This document shows positions 44,476-53,747 of a DNA stretch of 64,000 bases, one piece after another (position 1 is the first letter of the stretch; each line of letters opens with the position of its first letter). The stretch is from Streptomyces sp. SID8374 (GTDB taxonomy: Bacteria > Actinomycetota > Actinomycetes > Streptomycetales > Streptomycetaceae). Both the position numbers and the translations under genes were made by a program. The DNA lies in the NCBI RefSeq assembly GCF_009865135.1, contig NZ_WWGH01000001.1:992001-1056000 (forward strand), written 5' to 3'. The notes beneath the pieces are model-generated. The model did no database searches, was not told where the DNA came from, and saw only the letters and a list, made by a program, of their open reading frames with translations.

Positions 44476-45387
44476 ATGACCTCCGTGCCCCGGCCGCCGC
44501 AGCCGCCCACATCTCTGTCGCCCTCGCGCGCGAGCGATTTCATGCAGTGCCCTCTGCTCTACCGCTTCCGGGTCATCGACAAACTGCCGGAGAAGCCCAG
44601 CGAGGCTGCTACCCGGGGCACCCTGGTCCATGCGGTGCTGGAGCGGCTCTTCGACGCCCCGGCGGCGGACCGTACGGCACCTCGGGCGCGGGCGCTGATT
44701 CCCGGCCAGTGGGAGCGGCTGCTGGAGGCGAAGCCGGAGCTGGGTGAGCTGTTCGCCGGGGACGCCGAGGGTGAGCGGCTGTCGCGCTGGCTCGGTGAGG
44801 CGGAGCGGCTGGTGGAGCGGTGGTTCTCGCTGGAGGACCCGACGCGTCTGGAGCCGGCCGAGCGCGAGCTGTTCGTCGAGACGGAGCTGGAGTCGGGGCT
44901 GCGGCTGCGCGGGGTGATCGACCGGGTCGATGTGGCGCCCACCGGTGATGTGCGGATCGTCGACTACAAGACGGGGAAGGCGCCGCGGCCGGAGTATGCC
45001 GAGGGCCCGCTCTTCCAGATGAAGTTCTACGCGCTGGTGATCTGGCGGCTGAAGGGGATCGTGCCGCGCCGGCTCCAGCTGGTCTATCTGGGCAGCGGCG
45101 ATGTGCTGACGTACGACCCGGTGGTGGCGGATCTGGAGCGGGTGGAGCGCAAGCTGCTGGCTCTGTGGGAGGCGATCGCGCTGGCGACGGAGACCGGTGA
45201 CTGGCGGCCGCGTCCGACGAAGCTGTGCGGCTGGTGCGACCACCAGGCGGTCTGTCCGGAATTCGGCGGGACTCCCCCGGTATACCCGCTGTCGGTCCGC
45301 CCGGCGGAGTCGGGCGAGGATGACCAGGGCAGAATGGGCTCCGACCGGGCCGAGGCCGGCCGACCCGTGGCTCTTGAGGGCCGTTAA
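44476..45387 (+). CDS. RecB-like PD-(D/E)XK exonuclease with iron-sulfur cysteines
   Basis: The 303-residue protein has the Cas4/AddB-type plan. C25 (MQCPLLYRF) and three C-terminal cysteines (LCGWCDHQAVCPEF) form a 4Cys iron-sulfur site. The nuclease motif is RGVIDRVD, then VRIVDYKTG and QMKFYALVIW. GTLVHAVLERLF is the N-terminal helix. Members are common in actinobacteria and probably process DNA ends during repair. It is divergent from the M50 protease gene by 110 bp and is followed nine bases later by a response-regulator gene. Confidence 0.9.
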   Translation: MTSVPRPPQPPTSLSPSRASDFMQCPLLYRFRVIDKLPEKPSEAATRGTLVHAVLERLFDAPAADRTAPRARALIPGQWERLLEAKPELGELFAGDAEGERLSRWLGEAERLVERWFSLEDPTRLEPAERELFVETELESGLRLRGVIDRVDVAPTGDVRIVDYKTGKAPRPEYAEGPLFQMKFYALVIWRLKGIVPRRLQLVYLGSGDVLTYDPVVADLERVERKLLALWEAIALATETGDWRPRPTKLCGWCDHQAVCPEFGGTPPVYPLSVRPAESGEDDQGRMGSDRAEAGRPVALEGR

Positions 45388-45396
45388 GGAGTTTCC

Positions 45397-46068
45397 GTGG
45401 CGATCCGCGTCCTACTGGTCGACGACCAGCCGCTGCTGCGCACGGGTTTCCGGATGATTCTGGAGGCCGAGGGCGATCTGGCGGTGGTCGGTGAGGCCGG
45501 CGACGGTCTCCAGGCCATCGACCAGGTGCGGGCGCTCCAGCCCGATGTGGTGCTGATGGACATCCGGATGCCGCGGATGGACGGGGTGGAGGCGACCCGG
45601 CAGATCACCGGCCCCGGCAAGGACGGCCCGGCCAAGGTGCTGGTGCTGACCACGTTCGACCTCGACGAGTATGTGGTGGAGGCACTGCGGGCGGGGGCGA
45701 GCGGCTTCCTGCTGAAGGACGCCCCGGCCAATGAGCTGGTCCAGGCGATCCGGGTGGTGGCGGCGGGCGAGGCGATGCTCGCCCCGAGCATCACGCGCCG
45801 CCTCCTCGACAAGTACGCGGACCATCTGCCCTCCGGCGAGGACCCGGTGCCGGACGCCCTGCACACGCTGACGGACCGTGAGGTGGAGGTCCTGAAGCTG
45901 GTGGCGCGCGGGCTGTCCAACGCGGAGATCGCGGCGGACCTGTTCGTCAGCGAGACGACGGTCAAGACGCATGTGGGCCATGTGCTGACGAAGCTGGGCC
46001 TGCGCGACCGGGTGCAGGCCGCGGTGTACGCGTACGAGAGCGGGCTGGTGCGCCCCGGCGCGCAGTAG
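45397..46068 (+). CDS. Orphan NarL/LuxR-type response regulator
   Basis: The 223-residue protein has a receiver domain (VLLVDDQPLL; phosphoacceptor D55 in VVLMDIRMPR; Lys in FLLKD) and a LuxR helix-turn-helix (LTDREVEVLKLVARGLSNAE, then TVKTHVGHVLTKLGL). GTG start. It lies nine bases after the nuclease gene on the same strand, so it may share the transcript. No sensor kinase is nearby, so the partner is unknown. A hairpin follows. Confidence 0.93.
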   Translation: MAIRVLLVDDQPLLRTGFRMILEAEGDLAVVGEAGDGLQAIDQVRALQPDVVLMDIRMPRMDGVEATRQITGPGKDGPAKVLVLTTFDLDEYVVEALRAGASGFLLKDAPANELVQAIRVVAAGEAMLAPSITRRLLDKYADHLPSGEDPVPDALHTLTDREVEVLKLVARGLSNAEIAADLFVSETTVKTHVGHVLTKLGLRDRVQAAVYAYESGLVRPGAQ

Positions 46069-46082
46069 TGGCCACCGCACGA

Positions 46083-46136
46083 AAGCCGTCCGGCCCGCAC
46101 CGGTCCTGTTGACAGGAGGTGCGGGCCGGACGGCTT
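46083..46136. terminator. Hairpin between the response regulator and the binding-protein gene
   Basis: A perfect 19-bp stem (46083-46101 with 46118-46136) with a 16-base loop. It lies 14 bp after the regulator stop and 10 bp from the convergent stop. Confidence 0.8.
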
Positions 46137-46146
46137 CGGCGTTTGC

Positions 46147-47745
46147 TCAGGCGCTGGTCCTGTTGAGCTCCCAGAGCTGGAGCTCGGAGGTGGCGCTGAC
46201 GGACCTCTCGACCCCGGCGACCCCGCTGCGGGAGGCGACGTACTGCTTGCCCTGCCAGATCGGCAGGACCGGGACGTCGGTGGCGACGATGTCCTGGAGC
46301 TTCTCGTACGTCGTGGCGGCGGCGCTGCGGTCGGCCTCACGGCGCGACTTGGGGATCAGGACGTTCTGCGCTTCCTGCGACCGGTAGGGCGAGTTGAGGA
46401 AGTTGTTCTTGTCCAGGAACGGGGCGGTGTAGTTGTCCGGGTCCGGGAAGTCGGGGAACCAGCCCATGCCGTACGCCGCGTAGTCGCCGCGCTTCTGCTC
46501 CGGGCGGTACTTCGACCACTCCTTGCCCTGGACCGCGACTTCGAAGAGGCCCGAGCCGTTCAGCTGGCCCTGGAGCGCCTTGAACTCCTTGGCGGTGGCG
46601 GAGCCGTAGTGGTCGTTGGTGTAGTGCAGGGTGAACTTCACCGGCGTCTTGACCCCGGCCTTCTCCAGGGTCTGCGCGGCCTTGGCGGTGCTGGGCTCGC
46701 CGTACTTGTTGAAGAAGGCGTTGGTGTGGCCCGTGATGCTGGAGGGGATCACCGAGTAGAGCGGCTCGGCGGTGGTGCCGTACACCTTGCCCGCGATCTC
46801 GCCCCGGTCGATGATCTGCGCCATGGCCTGCCGTACGGCCTTGTTGACCACCGGGTCCTTGGTGTTGAACCCGAGGTAGCTGATGGCGAGGCCGGGCATC
46901 TCGGTCAACTCGATGCCCTCCTTCGGCTTCACGAGCATGTCGCGGGCCTGCTCGGGCGACATGGCCCGGGTCATCATGTGGATCTTCTTCTCCTCCAGCG
47001 CCTTGCCCATGGCTTCGGCGTCGGGGAAGAGGTCCATGTCGACCTTGTCGTTGAGGACCTTCAGCTCGCCCTTGTAGGAGGGGTTCTTGGTGAAGGTGAT
47101 GCGGGTGACCCGGCCGCCCTCGGTCCGCGGCTTCATGGTGTACGGCCCCGAGCCGTCGACCTGGAAGCCGTCGCGCGCCTCCTTCGCCGGGTACTTCGCC
47201 TTGGGGACGATGCCGGCGGCGGGGGTGGCGAGCTTGTACGGGAAGGTCGCGTCGGGCGTGTTCAGGTGGAAGACCACCTGGTTGTCGCCCTTGGTCTCGA
47301 TCGTGTCGATGTTGGCGAGGAGCCCGACCGGTCCGCTGTCGGAGTTGATGTCGATGACCCGCTGGATGGAGAACTTCACATCCTCGGCGGTGACGGGGGT
47401 GCCGTCGGCGAACTTCAGGCCCGCGCGCAGGGTGCAGCGGTAGCTCTCGTTCGCCGTGTCCGTGAAGGTGCAGCTCTGGGCGGCCTCGGGGACCGGCTCG
47501 CCGCCGCCGTTGGGGACGGTGGTCAGGGTCTGCACGGTCTGCCGCAGGACGTTCCAGACGCCTGCCTCGTACCCGATGGCCGGGTCGAGAGGAGCGGGGT
47601 TCTCCTCGGAGGCCACGAGCTGGTCCGTGGTGCCGACGACGATGGCGCCTTCGCCACCGGCGCCGCTGTCCGTGCTGCCGCAGGCGGCGAGCACGGGGGC
47701 GAGCAGGCCGACGACGGCCGGCAGCACCAGGGTCTTGCGGTTCAT
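46147..47745 (-). CDS. Peptide/nickel-type ABC transporter substrate-binding lipoprotein
   Basis: The 532-residue protein has a signal peptide with the lipobox LAAC (C22). The family 5 binding-protein fold (SBP_bac_5) shows YRCTLRAGLKFADGTPVTAEDVKFSIQR and the YAAYGMGWFPDFPDPDNYTAPFL segment. It should bind oligopeptides or a similar ligand on the cell surface. No permease or ATPase adjoins it, so it is an orphan that must use a system encoded elsewhere. ATG 47745 has AGGGAGAACGCCCGT upstream; the longer frame to 47937 is rejected. Confidence 0.92.
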   Translation of the reverse strand: MNRKTLVLPAVVGLLAPVLAACGSTDSGAGGEGAIVVGTTDQLVASEENPAPLDPAIGYEAGVWNVLRQTVQTLTTVPNGGGEPVPEAAQSCTFTDTANESYRCTLRAGLKFADGTPVTAEDVKFSIQRVIDINSDSGPVGLLANIDTIETKGDNQVVFHLNTPDATFPYKLATPAAGIVPKAKYPAKEARDGFQVDGSGPYTMKPRTEGGRVTRITFTKNPSYKGELKVLNDKVDMDLFPDAEAMGKALEEKKIHMMTRAMSPEQARDMLVKPKEGIELTEMPGLAISYLGFNTKDPVVNKAVRQAMAQIIDRGEIAGKVYGTTAEPLYSVIPSSITGHTNAFFNKYGEPSTAKAAQTLEKAGVKTPVKFTLHYTNDHYGSATAKEFKALQGQLNGSGLFEVAVQGKEWSKYRPEQKRGDYAAYGMGWFPDFPDPDNYTAPFLDKNNFLNSPYRSQEAQNVLIPKSRREADRSAAATTYEKLQDIVATDVPVLPIWQGKQYVASRSGVAGVERSVSATSELQLWELNRTSA

Positions 47746-48006
47746 ACGGGCGTTCTCCCTCATCACGGTGGGTGAGGAATCAAAGTTAGTAGCCGCCGGT
47801 GGCCGCCCCGACCGCGCTCGGAGGCGGCCGACCTCCTCCGGCGTCCGAAGGGGGCGATATTTGATCACCATTCCGGACAGATCAACCGATGACGGCAGGC
47901 CGTGGAGGGCTTTCAGGTGAGGAAGCTCACCCGTCACACCTCTTCACACAGATGGGCTGTGGCTGATTCACGTCCACGGAAAGTTGCCGGAACGCACACG
48001 GTTTCT

Positions 48007-48708
48007 TCAGCCCGTGCCGGTGATGAGCTTGCGGAGGAAGGGGAGGTCGACCTCTTCGAGCGAGCCGACGACGACCCGGCCGACGGCGGGTGCGATGGGC
48101 GCCACGGACGGTACGGCGACCACCCGGCACCCCGCCGCCTCGGCCGCGGCGACCCCGGTCGCGGTGTCCTCGATGACGGCGCAGCGCCACGGGTCGGCGC
48201 GGAAGCCCGCGGCGGCGGTGAGGTAGGGCTCGGGGTGCGGCTTGGTGCGGGTGACCTCGTCACCGGCGACCGTGAGCGCGAAGTGGTGGTGGCCGACGGA
48301 GTCCAGCACCCGGTCGATGATCCGGCGGTGGGAGGCCGAGACGAGCGCGGTGGGGATCTTCGACTCGGCCAGCTCGGCGAGCAGCCGCTCGGCGCCCGGC
48401 ATCAGCGGCACGCCGTGCCGGATGCGCTGCTCGAAGCGGTCGTTCAGCAGCACGGTCAGCTTGTCCAGGGAGATGTCGGCACCGGTGACGTCGATGAGGT
48501 AGCCCGCGCTGCGGGTCATCGGTCCGCCGACGACGACGTCCCGCCAGGGCTCCTCCAGCCGGTGTCCGAGGTCGGCGAAGACCTCCTTCTCGACGTCCCA
48601 CCAGAAGCCCTCGGTATCGACCAGGGTTCCGTCCATGTCGAGAAGGACCGCCTGGAGGGCGGCGCCTTCGGCCGTGCGGGTCAGGGACGCGGGGACCGTA
48701 CTCGTCAT
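48007..48708 (-). CDS. HAD-superfamily phosphatase, beta-phosphoglucomutase-like
   Basis: The 233-residue protein has the catalytic LLDMDGTLVDTEG, the SASHRR motif II, TKPHPEPYL (lysine) and VIEDTATGVAAAEAAG. This is the HAD IA subfamily with an alpha-helical cap. It acts on a small phosphorylated metabolite; the substrate is not evident from the motifs. ATG 48708 has GGAAGG upstream; the longer frame to 48810 is rejected. It lies 141 bp downstream of metH on the same strand. No tRNA or other RNA gene was recognised in the gap to 47745. Confidence 0.9.
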   Translation of the reverse strand: MTSTVPASLTRTAEGAALQAVLLDMDGTLVDTEGFWWDVEKEVFADLGHRLEEPWRDVVVGGPMTRSAGYLIDVTGADISLDKLTVLLNDRFEQRIRHGVPLMPGAERLLAELAESKIPTALVSASHRRIIDRVLDSVGHHHFALTVAGDEVTRTKPHPEPYLTAAAGFRADPWRCAVIEDTATGVAAAEAAGCRVVAVPSVAPIAPAVGRVVVGSLEEVDLPFLRKLITGTG

Positions 48709-48849
48709 CCGGCACACCTTCCGTAAGGGACGAGAAGGCCGGCCGCCATTCCCGGGTGGGAGGGCGACCGGCCTGCACTGGACCGACCAGTGTACGACTT
48801 GTCCGGCCACGGCGCGCGAACGACGCGGAGCCGCGGGGTGAAGGGGCGG

Positions 48850-51800
48850 CTACCGTGCGTTGAAGTACTTCGCCTCGGGGTGGTGGATGACGAGGGCGTC
48901 GGTGGACTGCTCCGGGTGGAGCTGGAACTCCTCGGAGAGCTCCACACCGATCCGGCCCGGCTCCAGGAGGTCGGCGATCTTCGCGCGGTCCTCCAGGTCC
49001 GGGCAGGCCCCGTAGCCGAGCGAGAACCGGGCGCCCCGGTACTTCAGCGCGAACATGTCCTCGACGTCGGCGGGGTCCTCCCCCGCGAAGCCCAGCTCGC
49101 TGCGGACCCGGGCGTGCCAGTACTCGGCCAGGGCCTCGGCGAGCTGGACGGAGAGGCCGTGCAGCTCCAGGTAGTCGCGGTAGGAGTTGGCGGCGAACAG
49201 CTCGGCGGTGGCCTCGCCGATCCGGGAGCCGACGGTGACGACCTGGAGGCCGATGACGTCCGTCTCGCCGGACTCCTCGGGGCGGAAGAAGTCCGCGAGG
49301 CAGAGGCGGCGGCCGCGGCGCTGGCGCGGGAAGGTGAAGCGGGTCCGCTCGGAGCCGTCCTCGTGGAGGAGGATCAGGTCCTCGCCCTTGGAGACGCAGG
49401 GGAAGTAGCCGTAGACGACGGCCGCTTCCAGGAGGTTGTTGGACTGGAGGTGGTCCAGCCAGCCGCGCAGGTGCGGGCGCCCCTCGGTCTCCACCAGCTC
49501 CTCGTACGTCGGTCCGTCGCCGGTCCTGGCCTGCTTGAGGCCCCACTGCCCCTTGAACAGGGCGCCTTCGTCCAGCCAGGAGGCGTACTCCTTGAGCGGG
49601 ATGCCCTTGATGACCCGGGTGCCCCAGAACGGCGGCTCGGGGACGGGGTTGGTGGTGGAGACGTCCGAGCGCACCGAACCCTCGGGCTCCTCGACCTCCA
49701 GCACCGCCGCCACGTCCTTCTTGGGGACCCGGCGCTGCTTGAGCTCGGGCAGGGCCGCGCCCGGCACACCGCGCTTGACCCCGATGAGCGCGTCCATCAG
49801 GCGCAGGCCCTCGAAGGCGTCGCGGGCGTAGCGGACCTCGCCCTCGTAGATCTCGTGCAGGTCCTGCTCCACGTAGGCCCTGGTCAGCGCGGCGCCGCCG
49901 AGGATGACCGGGAAGTCGGCGGCCATCTTGCGCTGGTTCAGCTCCTGGAGGTTCTCCTTCATGATCACGGTGGACTTGACCAGGAGACCGGACATGCCGA
50001 TGACGTCGGCGCGGTGCTCCTCGGCGGCTTCCAGGATCGCGGAGACGGGCTGCTTGATGCCGAGGTTGACGACGTTGTAGCCGTTGTTGGAGAGGATGAT
50101 GTCGACGAGGTTCTTGCCGATGTCGTGGACGTCGCCGCGGACGGTGGCGAGCACGATCGTGCCCTTGCCGTCGTCGTCGGTCTTCTCCATGTGCGGCTCA
50201 AGGTGTGCCACCGCGCTCTTCATGACCTCGGCGGACTGGAGGACGAACGGCAGCTGCATCTGGCCGGAGCCGAACAGCTCGCCGACCACCTTCATGCCTT
50301 CGAGCAGCGTGTTGTTGACGATGTCGAGGGCGGGGGTGTCCTGGAGGGCTTCGTCGAGGTCGGCCTCCAGGCCGTTCTTCTCGCCGTCGATGATGCGGCG
50401 CTGGAGCCGCTCGTCCAGCGGGAGGGCCATCAGCTCCTCGGCCTTGCCCGCCTTCATCGACTTCATGTTGACGCCCTCGAAGAGCTCCATGAGCTTCTGG
50501 AGGGGGTCGTAGCCCTCGGCGCGGCGGTCGTAGATCAGGTCGAGGGCGACCTTGACCTGCTCCTCCTCCAGCCGGGCGATGGGCAGGATCTTGGAGGCGT
50601 GGACGATCGCGGAGTCCAGGCCCGCCTTGACACACTCGTCGAGGAAGACGGAGTTCAGCACGACCCGGGCGGCCGGGTTGAGGCCGAAGGAGATGTTGGA
50701 GAGGCCCAGGGTGGTCTGGACGTCCGGGTGGCGCTTCTTCAGCTCGCGGATCGCCCCGATGGTGGCGATGCCGTCGCCGCGGGACTCCTCCTGGCCGGTG
50801 CAGATGGTGAAGGTCAGGGTGTCGATGAGGATGTCGGACTCGCGGATGCCCCAGTTGGTGGTGAGGTCCTCGATGAGCCGCTCGGCGATGGCGACCTTGT
50901 GTTCGACGGTGCGGGCCTGGCCCTCCTCGTCGATCGTCAGGGCGATCAGGGCGGCGCCGTGCTCGGCGGCCAGGGCGCTGACCTGCGCGAAGCGGGAGTC
51001 GGGGCCGTCACCGTCCTCGTAGTTGACCGAGTTCAGCACCGCGCGGCCGCCGAGCTTCTCCAGTCCGGCGCGGAGCACGGGCAGTTCGGTGGAGTCCAGC
51101 ACGATCGGCAGGGTGGAGGCGGTGGCGAAGCGGCCGGCCAGCTCGCTCATGTCGGCGACGCCGTCGCGGCCCACGTAGTCGACGCAGAGGTCGAGCATGT
51201 GCGCGCCCTCGCGGATCTGGTCGCGGGCCATCTCCACGCAGTCGTCCCAGCGGGCCTCCAGCATGGCCTCGCGGAACTTCTTGGAGCCGTTGGCGTTGGT
51301 GCGCTCACCGATCGCCAGGTAGGCGGTGTCCTGGCGGAAGGGGATCGTCTGGTAGAGCGAGGCGGCGCCGGGCTCGGGGCGCGGGTCGCGCTCGGTGGGC
51401 GTGAGCCCCTGGGCCCGCTCCACGACGGCCTTCATGTGCGCCGGGGTCGTACCGCAGCAGCCGCCGATGAGGGAGAGGCCGTAGTCCCGGACGAACAGCT
51501 CCTGGGAGTCGGCGAGACCGTCGGGGCCGAGCGGGAAGTGCGCGCCGTCCTTGGTGAGGACGGGCAGGCCGGCATTGGGCATGCACATCAGGGGCGTACG
51601 GGAGTGGCGCGCCAGATAGCGCAGGTGCTCGCTCATCTCGTCCGGGCCGGTGGAGCAGTTCAGCCCGATGAGGTCGATGCCCAGCGGCTCCAGGGCGGTC
51701 AGGGCGGCGCCGATCTCGGAGCCGAGCAGCATGACGCCGGTGGTCTCGAAGGCGAGGGAGCAGATCAGGGGGACGTCGATGCCGAGCGCGTCCATCGCCC

Positions 51801-52365
51801 GGCGGGCGCCGATGATGCTGGACTTGGTCTGCAGCAGGTCCTGGGTGGTCTCGACGATCAGGGCGTCGGAGCCGCCCGCGAGGAGGCCCTCGGCGTTCTG
51901 CTGGTAGCCGTCGCGCAGGACGTCGTAGGAGATGTGGCCGAGCGAGGGCAGCTTGGTGCCGGGGCCGATGGAGCCGAGGACCCAGCGCTGGCGGCCGTCC
52001 TTGGCGGTGAACTCGTCGGCGACCTCGCGGGCGATGCGGGCGCCGGACTCGGAGAGCTCGTGGATCCGGTCGGCGATCTCGTACTCGTTGGCGGCGGAGT
52101 GGTTCGCACCGAAGGTGTTGGTCTCGACGCAGTCGACGCCGACCGCGAAATATTCCTCGTGGACGGTGCGCACGATGTCCGGGCGGGTGATGTTGAGGAT
52201 CTCGTTGCAGCCTTCGAGGTTCTCGAAGTCCTCAAGGGTCGGGTCCTGTGCCTGGAGCATGGTGCCCATCGCTCCGTCGGCCACCACCACCCGGGTGGCG
52301 AGTGCCTCGCGCAGGGCCTGCGCGCGAGTCCGGCTGTCGGGGGCGGGTGTCGGCAACGAGGCCAT
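48850..52365 (-). CDS. metH: Cobalamin-dependent methionine synthase MetH
   Basis: The 1171-residue enzyme has four modules: homocysteine binding with the zinc cysteines GLNCSTGP and GGCCGTT; folate binding (GERTNANGSKKFRE); B12 binding (DVHDIGKNLVDIIL, His near residue 747, then GLLVKSTVIM); and reactivation (RPHLRGWLDHL, LGFAGEDPADVEDMFALKYRGARFSLGYGACPDLEDR). It transfers methyl from 5-methyltetrahydrofolate to homocysteine. ATG 52365 is preceded by GGGAGATCATCC; the open frame continues to 53484 without family features. Length compares with E. coli MetH (1227). No B12 riboswitch is seen in the 240-bp upstream gap. Confidence 0.97.
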   Translation of the reverse strand: MASLPTPAPDSRTRAQALREALATRVVVADGAMGTMLQAQDPTLEDFENLEGCNEILNITRPDIVRTVHEEYFAVGVDCVETNTFGANHSAANEYEIADRIHELSESGARIAREVADEFTAKDGRQRWVLGSIGPGTKLPSLGHISYDVLRDGYQQNAEGLLAGGSDALIVETTQDLLQTKSSIIGARRAMDALGIDVPLICSLAFETTGVMLLGSEIGAALTALEPLGIDLIGLNCSTGPDEMSEHLRYLARHSRTPLMCMPNAGLPVLTKDGAHFPLGPDGLADSQELFVRDYGLSLIGGCCGTTPAHMKAVVERAQGLTPTERDPRPEPGAASLYQTIPFRQDTAYLAIGERTNANGSKKFREAMLEARWDDCVEMARDQIREGAHMLDLCVDYVGRDGVADMSELAGRFATASTLPIVLDSTELPVLRAGLEKLGGRAVLNSVNYEDGDGPDSRFAQVSALAAEHGAALIALTIDEEGQARTVEHKVAIAERLIEDLTTNWGIRESDILIDTLTFTICTGQEESRGDGIATIGAIRELKKRHPDVQTTLGLSNISFGLNPAARVVLNSVFLDECVKAGLDSAIVHASKILPIARLEEEQVKVALDLIYDRRAEGYDPLQKLMELFEGVNMKSMKAGKAEELMALPLDERLQRRIIDGEKNGLEADLDEALQDTPALDIVNNTLLEGMKVVGELFGSGQMQLPFVLQSAEVMKSAVAHLEPHMEKTDDDGKGTIVLATVRGDVHDIGKNLVDIILSNNGYNVVNLGIKQPVSAILEAAEEHRADVIGMSGLLVKSTVIMKENLQELNQRKMAADFPVILGGAALTRAYVEQDLHEIYEGEVRYARDAFEGLRLMDALIGVKRGVPGAALPELKQRRVPKKDVAAVLEVEEPEGSVRSDVSTTNPVPEPPFWGTRVIKGIPLKEYASWLDEGALFKGQWGLKQARTGDGPTYEELVETEGRPHLRGWLDHLQSNNLLEAAVVYGYFPCVSKGEDLILLHEDGSERTRFTFPRQRRGRRLCLADFFRPEESGETDVIGLQVVTVGSRIGEATAELFAANSYRDYLELHGLSVQLAEALAEYWHARVRSELGFAGEDPADVEDMFALKYRGARFSLGYGACPDLEDRAKIADLLEPGRIGVELSEEFQLHPEQSTDALVIHHPEAKYFNAR

Positions 52366-52566
52366 GGATGATCTCCCAGGGATGCGACGGCTGTCGGCTT
52401 TGCGTCCTTCTTGGGGAAGGCGCACCCCGTCAGCGTAGCCGGACACCTCGGTGCGTGGTCGGTCCGTCCATGAGGCGGACTGCATGCTGTGCGGGTGCGG
52501 GCGCGGCGGGCCGTCGGGAGGAGACTTTCCCCCGGAGTCCGGCGCAGGTCGGCATCGACCGATAGT

Positions 52567-52583
52567 GTTCAGCATTGTCGAAC
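52567..52583 (+). promoter_or_regulatory. GylR-like operator before gylR
   Basis: GTTCAGCATTGTCGAAC has terminal GTTC/GAAC symmetry and shares CATTGTCGAAC-type sequence (11 of 11 with GCATTGTCGAAC) with a site before glpF at 53566-53589. It lies 23 bp before the gylR start. Confidence 0.65.
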
Positions 52584-52605
52584 CGAGGTGGAGGAGTACG
52601 GCGCG

Positions 52606-53352
52606 ATGGCCAAGAACATCCAGTCGCTGGAGCGGGCGGCCGCGATGCTGCGTCTGCTGGCGGGCGGCGAGCGGCGGCTCGGGCTGTCCGACATCGCCTC
52701 CTCCCTGGGGCTGGCCAAGGGCACCGCCCACGGAATCCTCCGCACCCTCCAGCTGGAGGGGTTCGTGGAGCAGGACGCCACCTCGGGGCGCTACCAGCTC
52801 GGCGCCGAGCTGCTGCGGCTCGGCAACAGCTATCTCGACGTCCACGAGCTGCGGGCCCGCGCCCTGGTCTGGACGGACGACCTGGCCCGCTCCAGCGGCG
52901 AGAGCGTCCACCTCGGCGTGCTCCACCAGCACGGCGTGCTCATCGTCCACCACGTCTTCCGGCCCGACGACAGCCGCCAGGTGCTGGAGGTCGGGGCGAT
53001 GCAGCCGCTGCACTCCACGGCGCTGGGCAAGGTGCTGTCCGCGTACGACCCGGTGGCGCACAGCGAGGTCATGGAGGCGGAGCGCCGCTCCTTCACCGCG
53101 CGTACGGTCACGGCCGCCGACGAGTTCGAGGCGATGCTGGACCTGATCCGCGCCCAGGGCTGGGCCGCCGACGCCGAGGAGACCTGGGAGGGGGTGGCCG
53201 CCGTGTCCGCCCCGATCCACGACCGGCGCAGGATGCCGGTGGGCGCGGTGGAGCGGGTGGCTCCGGGCGGCGTGCTGCGCCCCGAGCTGATCGCGGCCGT
53301 ACGGGACTGCGCCCGGGCGGTCTCCCGGGACCTGGGCGCCGGCCGCTTCTGA
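52606..53352 (+). CDS. gylR: IclR-family glycerol operon regulator GylR
   Basis: The 248-residue regulator has the IclR winged helix-turn-helix (SLERAAAMLRLLAGGERRLGLSDIASSLGLAKGTAHGIL) and the IclR effector domain (LVWTDDLARSSGESVHLGVLHQHGVLIVHHV, then STALGKVLSAYDP). Its position just before glpF-glpK-glpD matches Streptomyces gylR, which represses the glycerol genes until glycerol 3-phosphate accumulates. ATG 52606 follows GTGGAGGAG. It is divergent from metH across a 240-bp gap containing one operator-like site. Confidence 0.94.
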   Translation: MAKNIQSLERAAAMLRLLAGGERRLGLSDIASSLGLAKGTAHGILRTLQLEGFVEQDATSGRYQLGAELLRLGNSYLDVHELRARALVWTDDLARSSGESVHLGVLHQHGVLIVHHVFRPDDSRQVLEVGAMQPLHSTALGKVLSAYDPVAHSEVMEAERRSFTARTVTAADEFEAMLDLIRAQGWAADAEETWEGVAAVSAPIHDRRRMPVGAVERVAPGGVLRPELIAAVRDCARAVSRDLGAGRF

Positions 53353-53458
53353 GGACCGGGCGCTCCCGGGGGGGGCTGCCACCGAGAGCCGGGCCGCCCC
53401 TGAGGACCCGGAGACCACCCCCGTAACGCCTGGCGCGTGTCCACATCTGAGCGCCCGG

Positions 53459-53484
53459 ATGCGCCCGCGTGCACCCGGGCGCAT
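53459..53484 (+). terminator. Hairpin downstream of gylR
   Basis: Perfect 9-bp arms (ATGCGCCCG and CGGGCGCAT) with an 8-base loop lie 107 bp beyond the gylR stop. Weak by Streptomyces standards, so some transcription could read through. Confidence 0.5.
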
Positions 53485-53565
53485 TGTGGGGTAACGATCG
53501 CGTCGCGCACCGAGTCCTCGGACACAGAACCCTTGACGCTTCCTTCACTCGGGGGAAACACTGCC

Positions 53566-53612
53566 GTTCAACGGTCGGCATTGTCGAACGCCTAACGGCA
53601 ATACGCGTTAGG
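53566..53612 (+). promoter_or_regulatory. GylR-like operator and inverted repeat before glpF
   Basis: GTTC at 53566 and CATTGTCGAAC at 53579-53589 repeat the gylR-proximal site with a longer spacer. Immediately after, CCTAACG and CGTTAGG (53591-53597 and 53606-53612) form another symmetric element next to the probable promoter. Confidence 0.6.
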
Positions 53613-53747
53613 GTGTGACAGTGCCAAGGGCCGGTCAAGCCCTTACAGGTGGGCTGCCCACGCTTTGTGGATACCCATCTGGGGCGCGGACCACCGGAGG
53701 GACCCGGTGTTCCGCTCTCCCCTGGACGAAGGACAAAGGAGTCGCGG

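Larger units (their letters stand above)
53353..53747 (+). other. gylR-glpF intergenic control region
   Basis: The 395-bp gap holds, in order: an imperfect terminator-like palindrome (53459-53484), a GylR-like operator (53566-53589), a 7-bp inverted repeat CCTAACG/CGTTAGG (53591-53612) and an A/G-rich leader with AAAGGAG before glpF. No gene was found. The promoter should lie in the 53530-53620 stretch, which is less GC-rich. Confidence 0.65.

Noticed and set aside
43114..45243. A 709-residue form of the M50 protease
   Set aside because: The first 290 residues are antisense to the RecB-like nuclease gene.
52366..52600. Cobalamin riboswitch before metH
   Set aside because: No B12-box-like sequence or extended pairing was found in the minus-strand leader.
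48850..53484. A 1544-residue form of methionine synthase
   Set aside because: The extra N-terminus runs antisense through gylR and has no family similarity; ATG 52365 has a ribosome-binding site and gives normal length.
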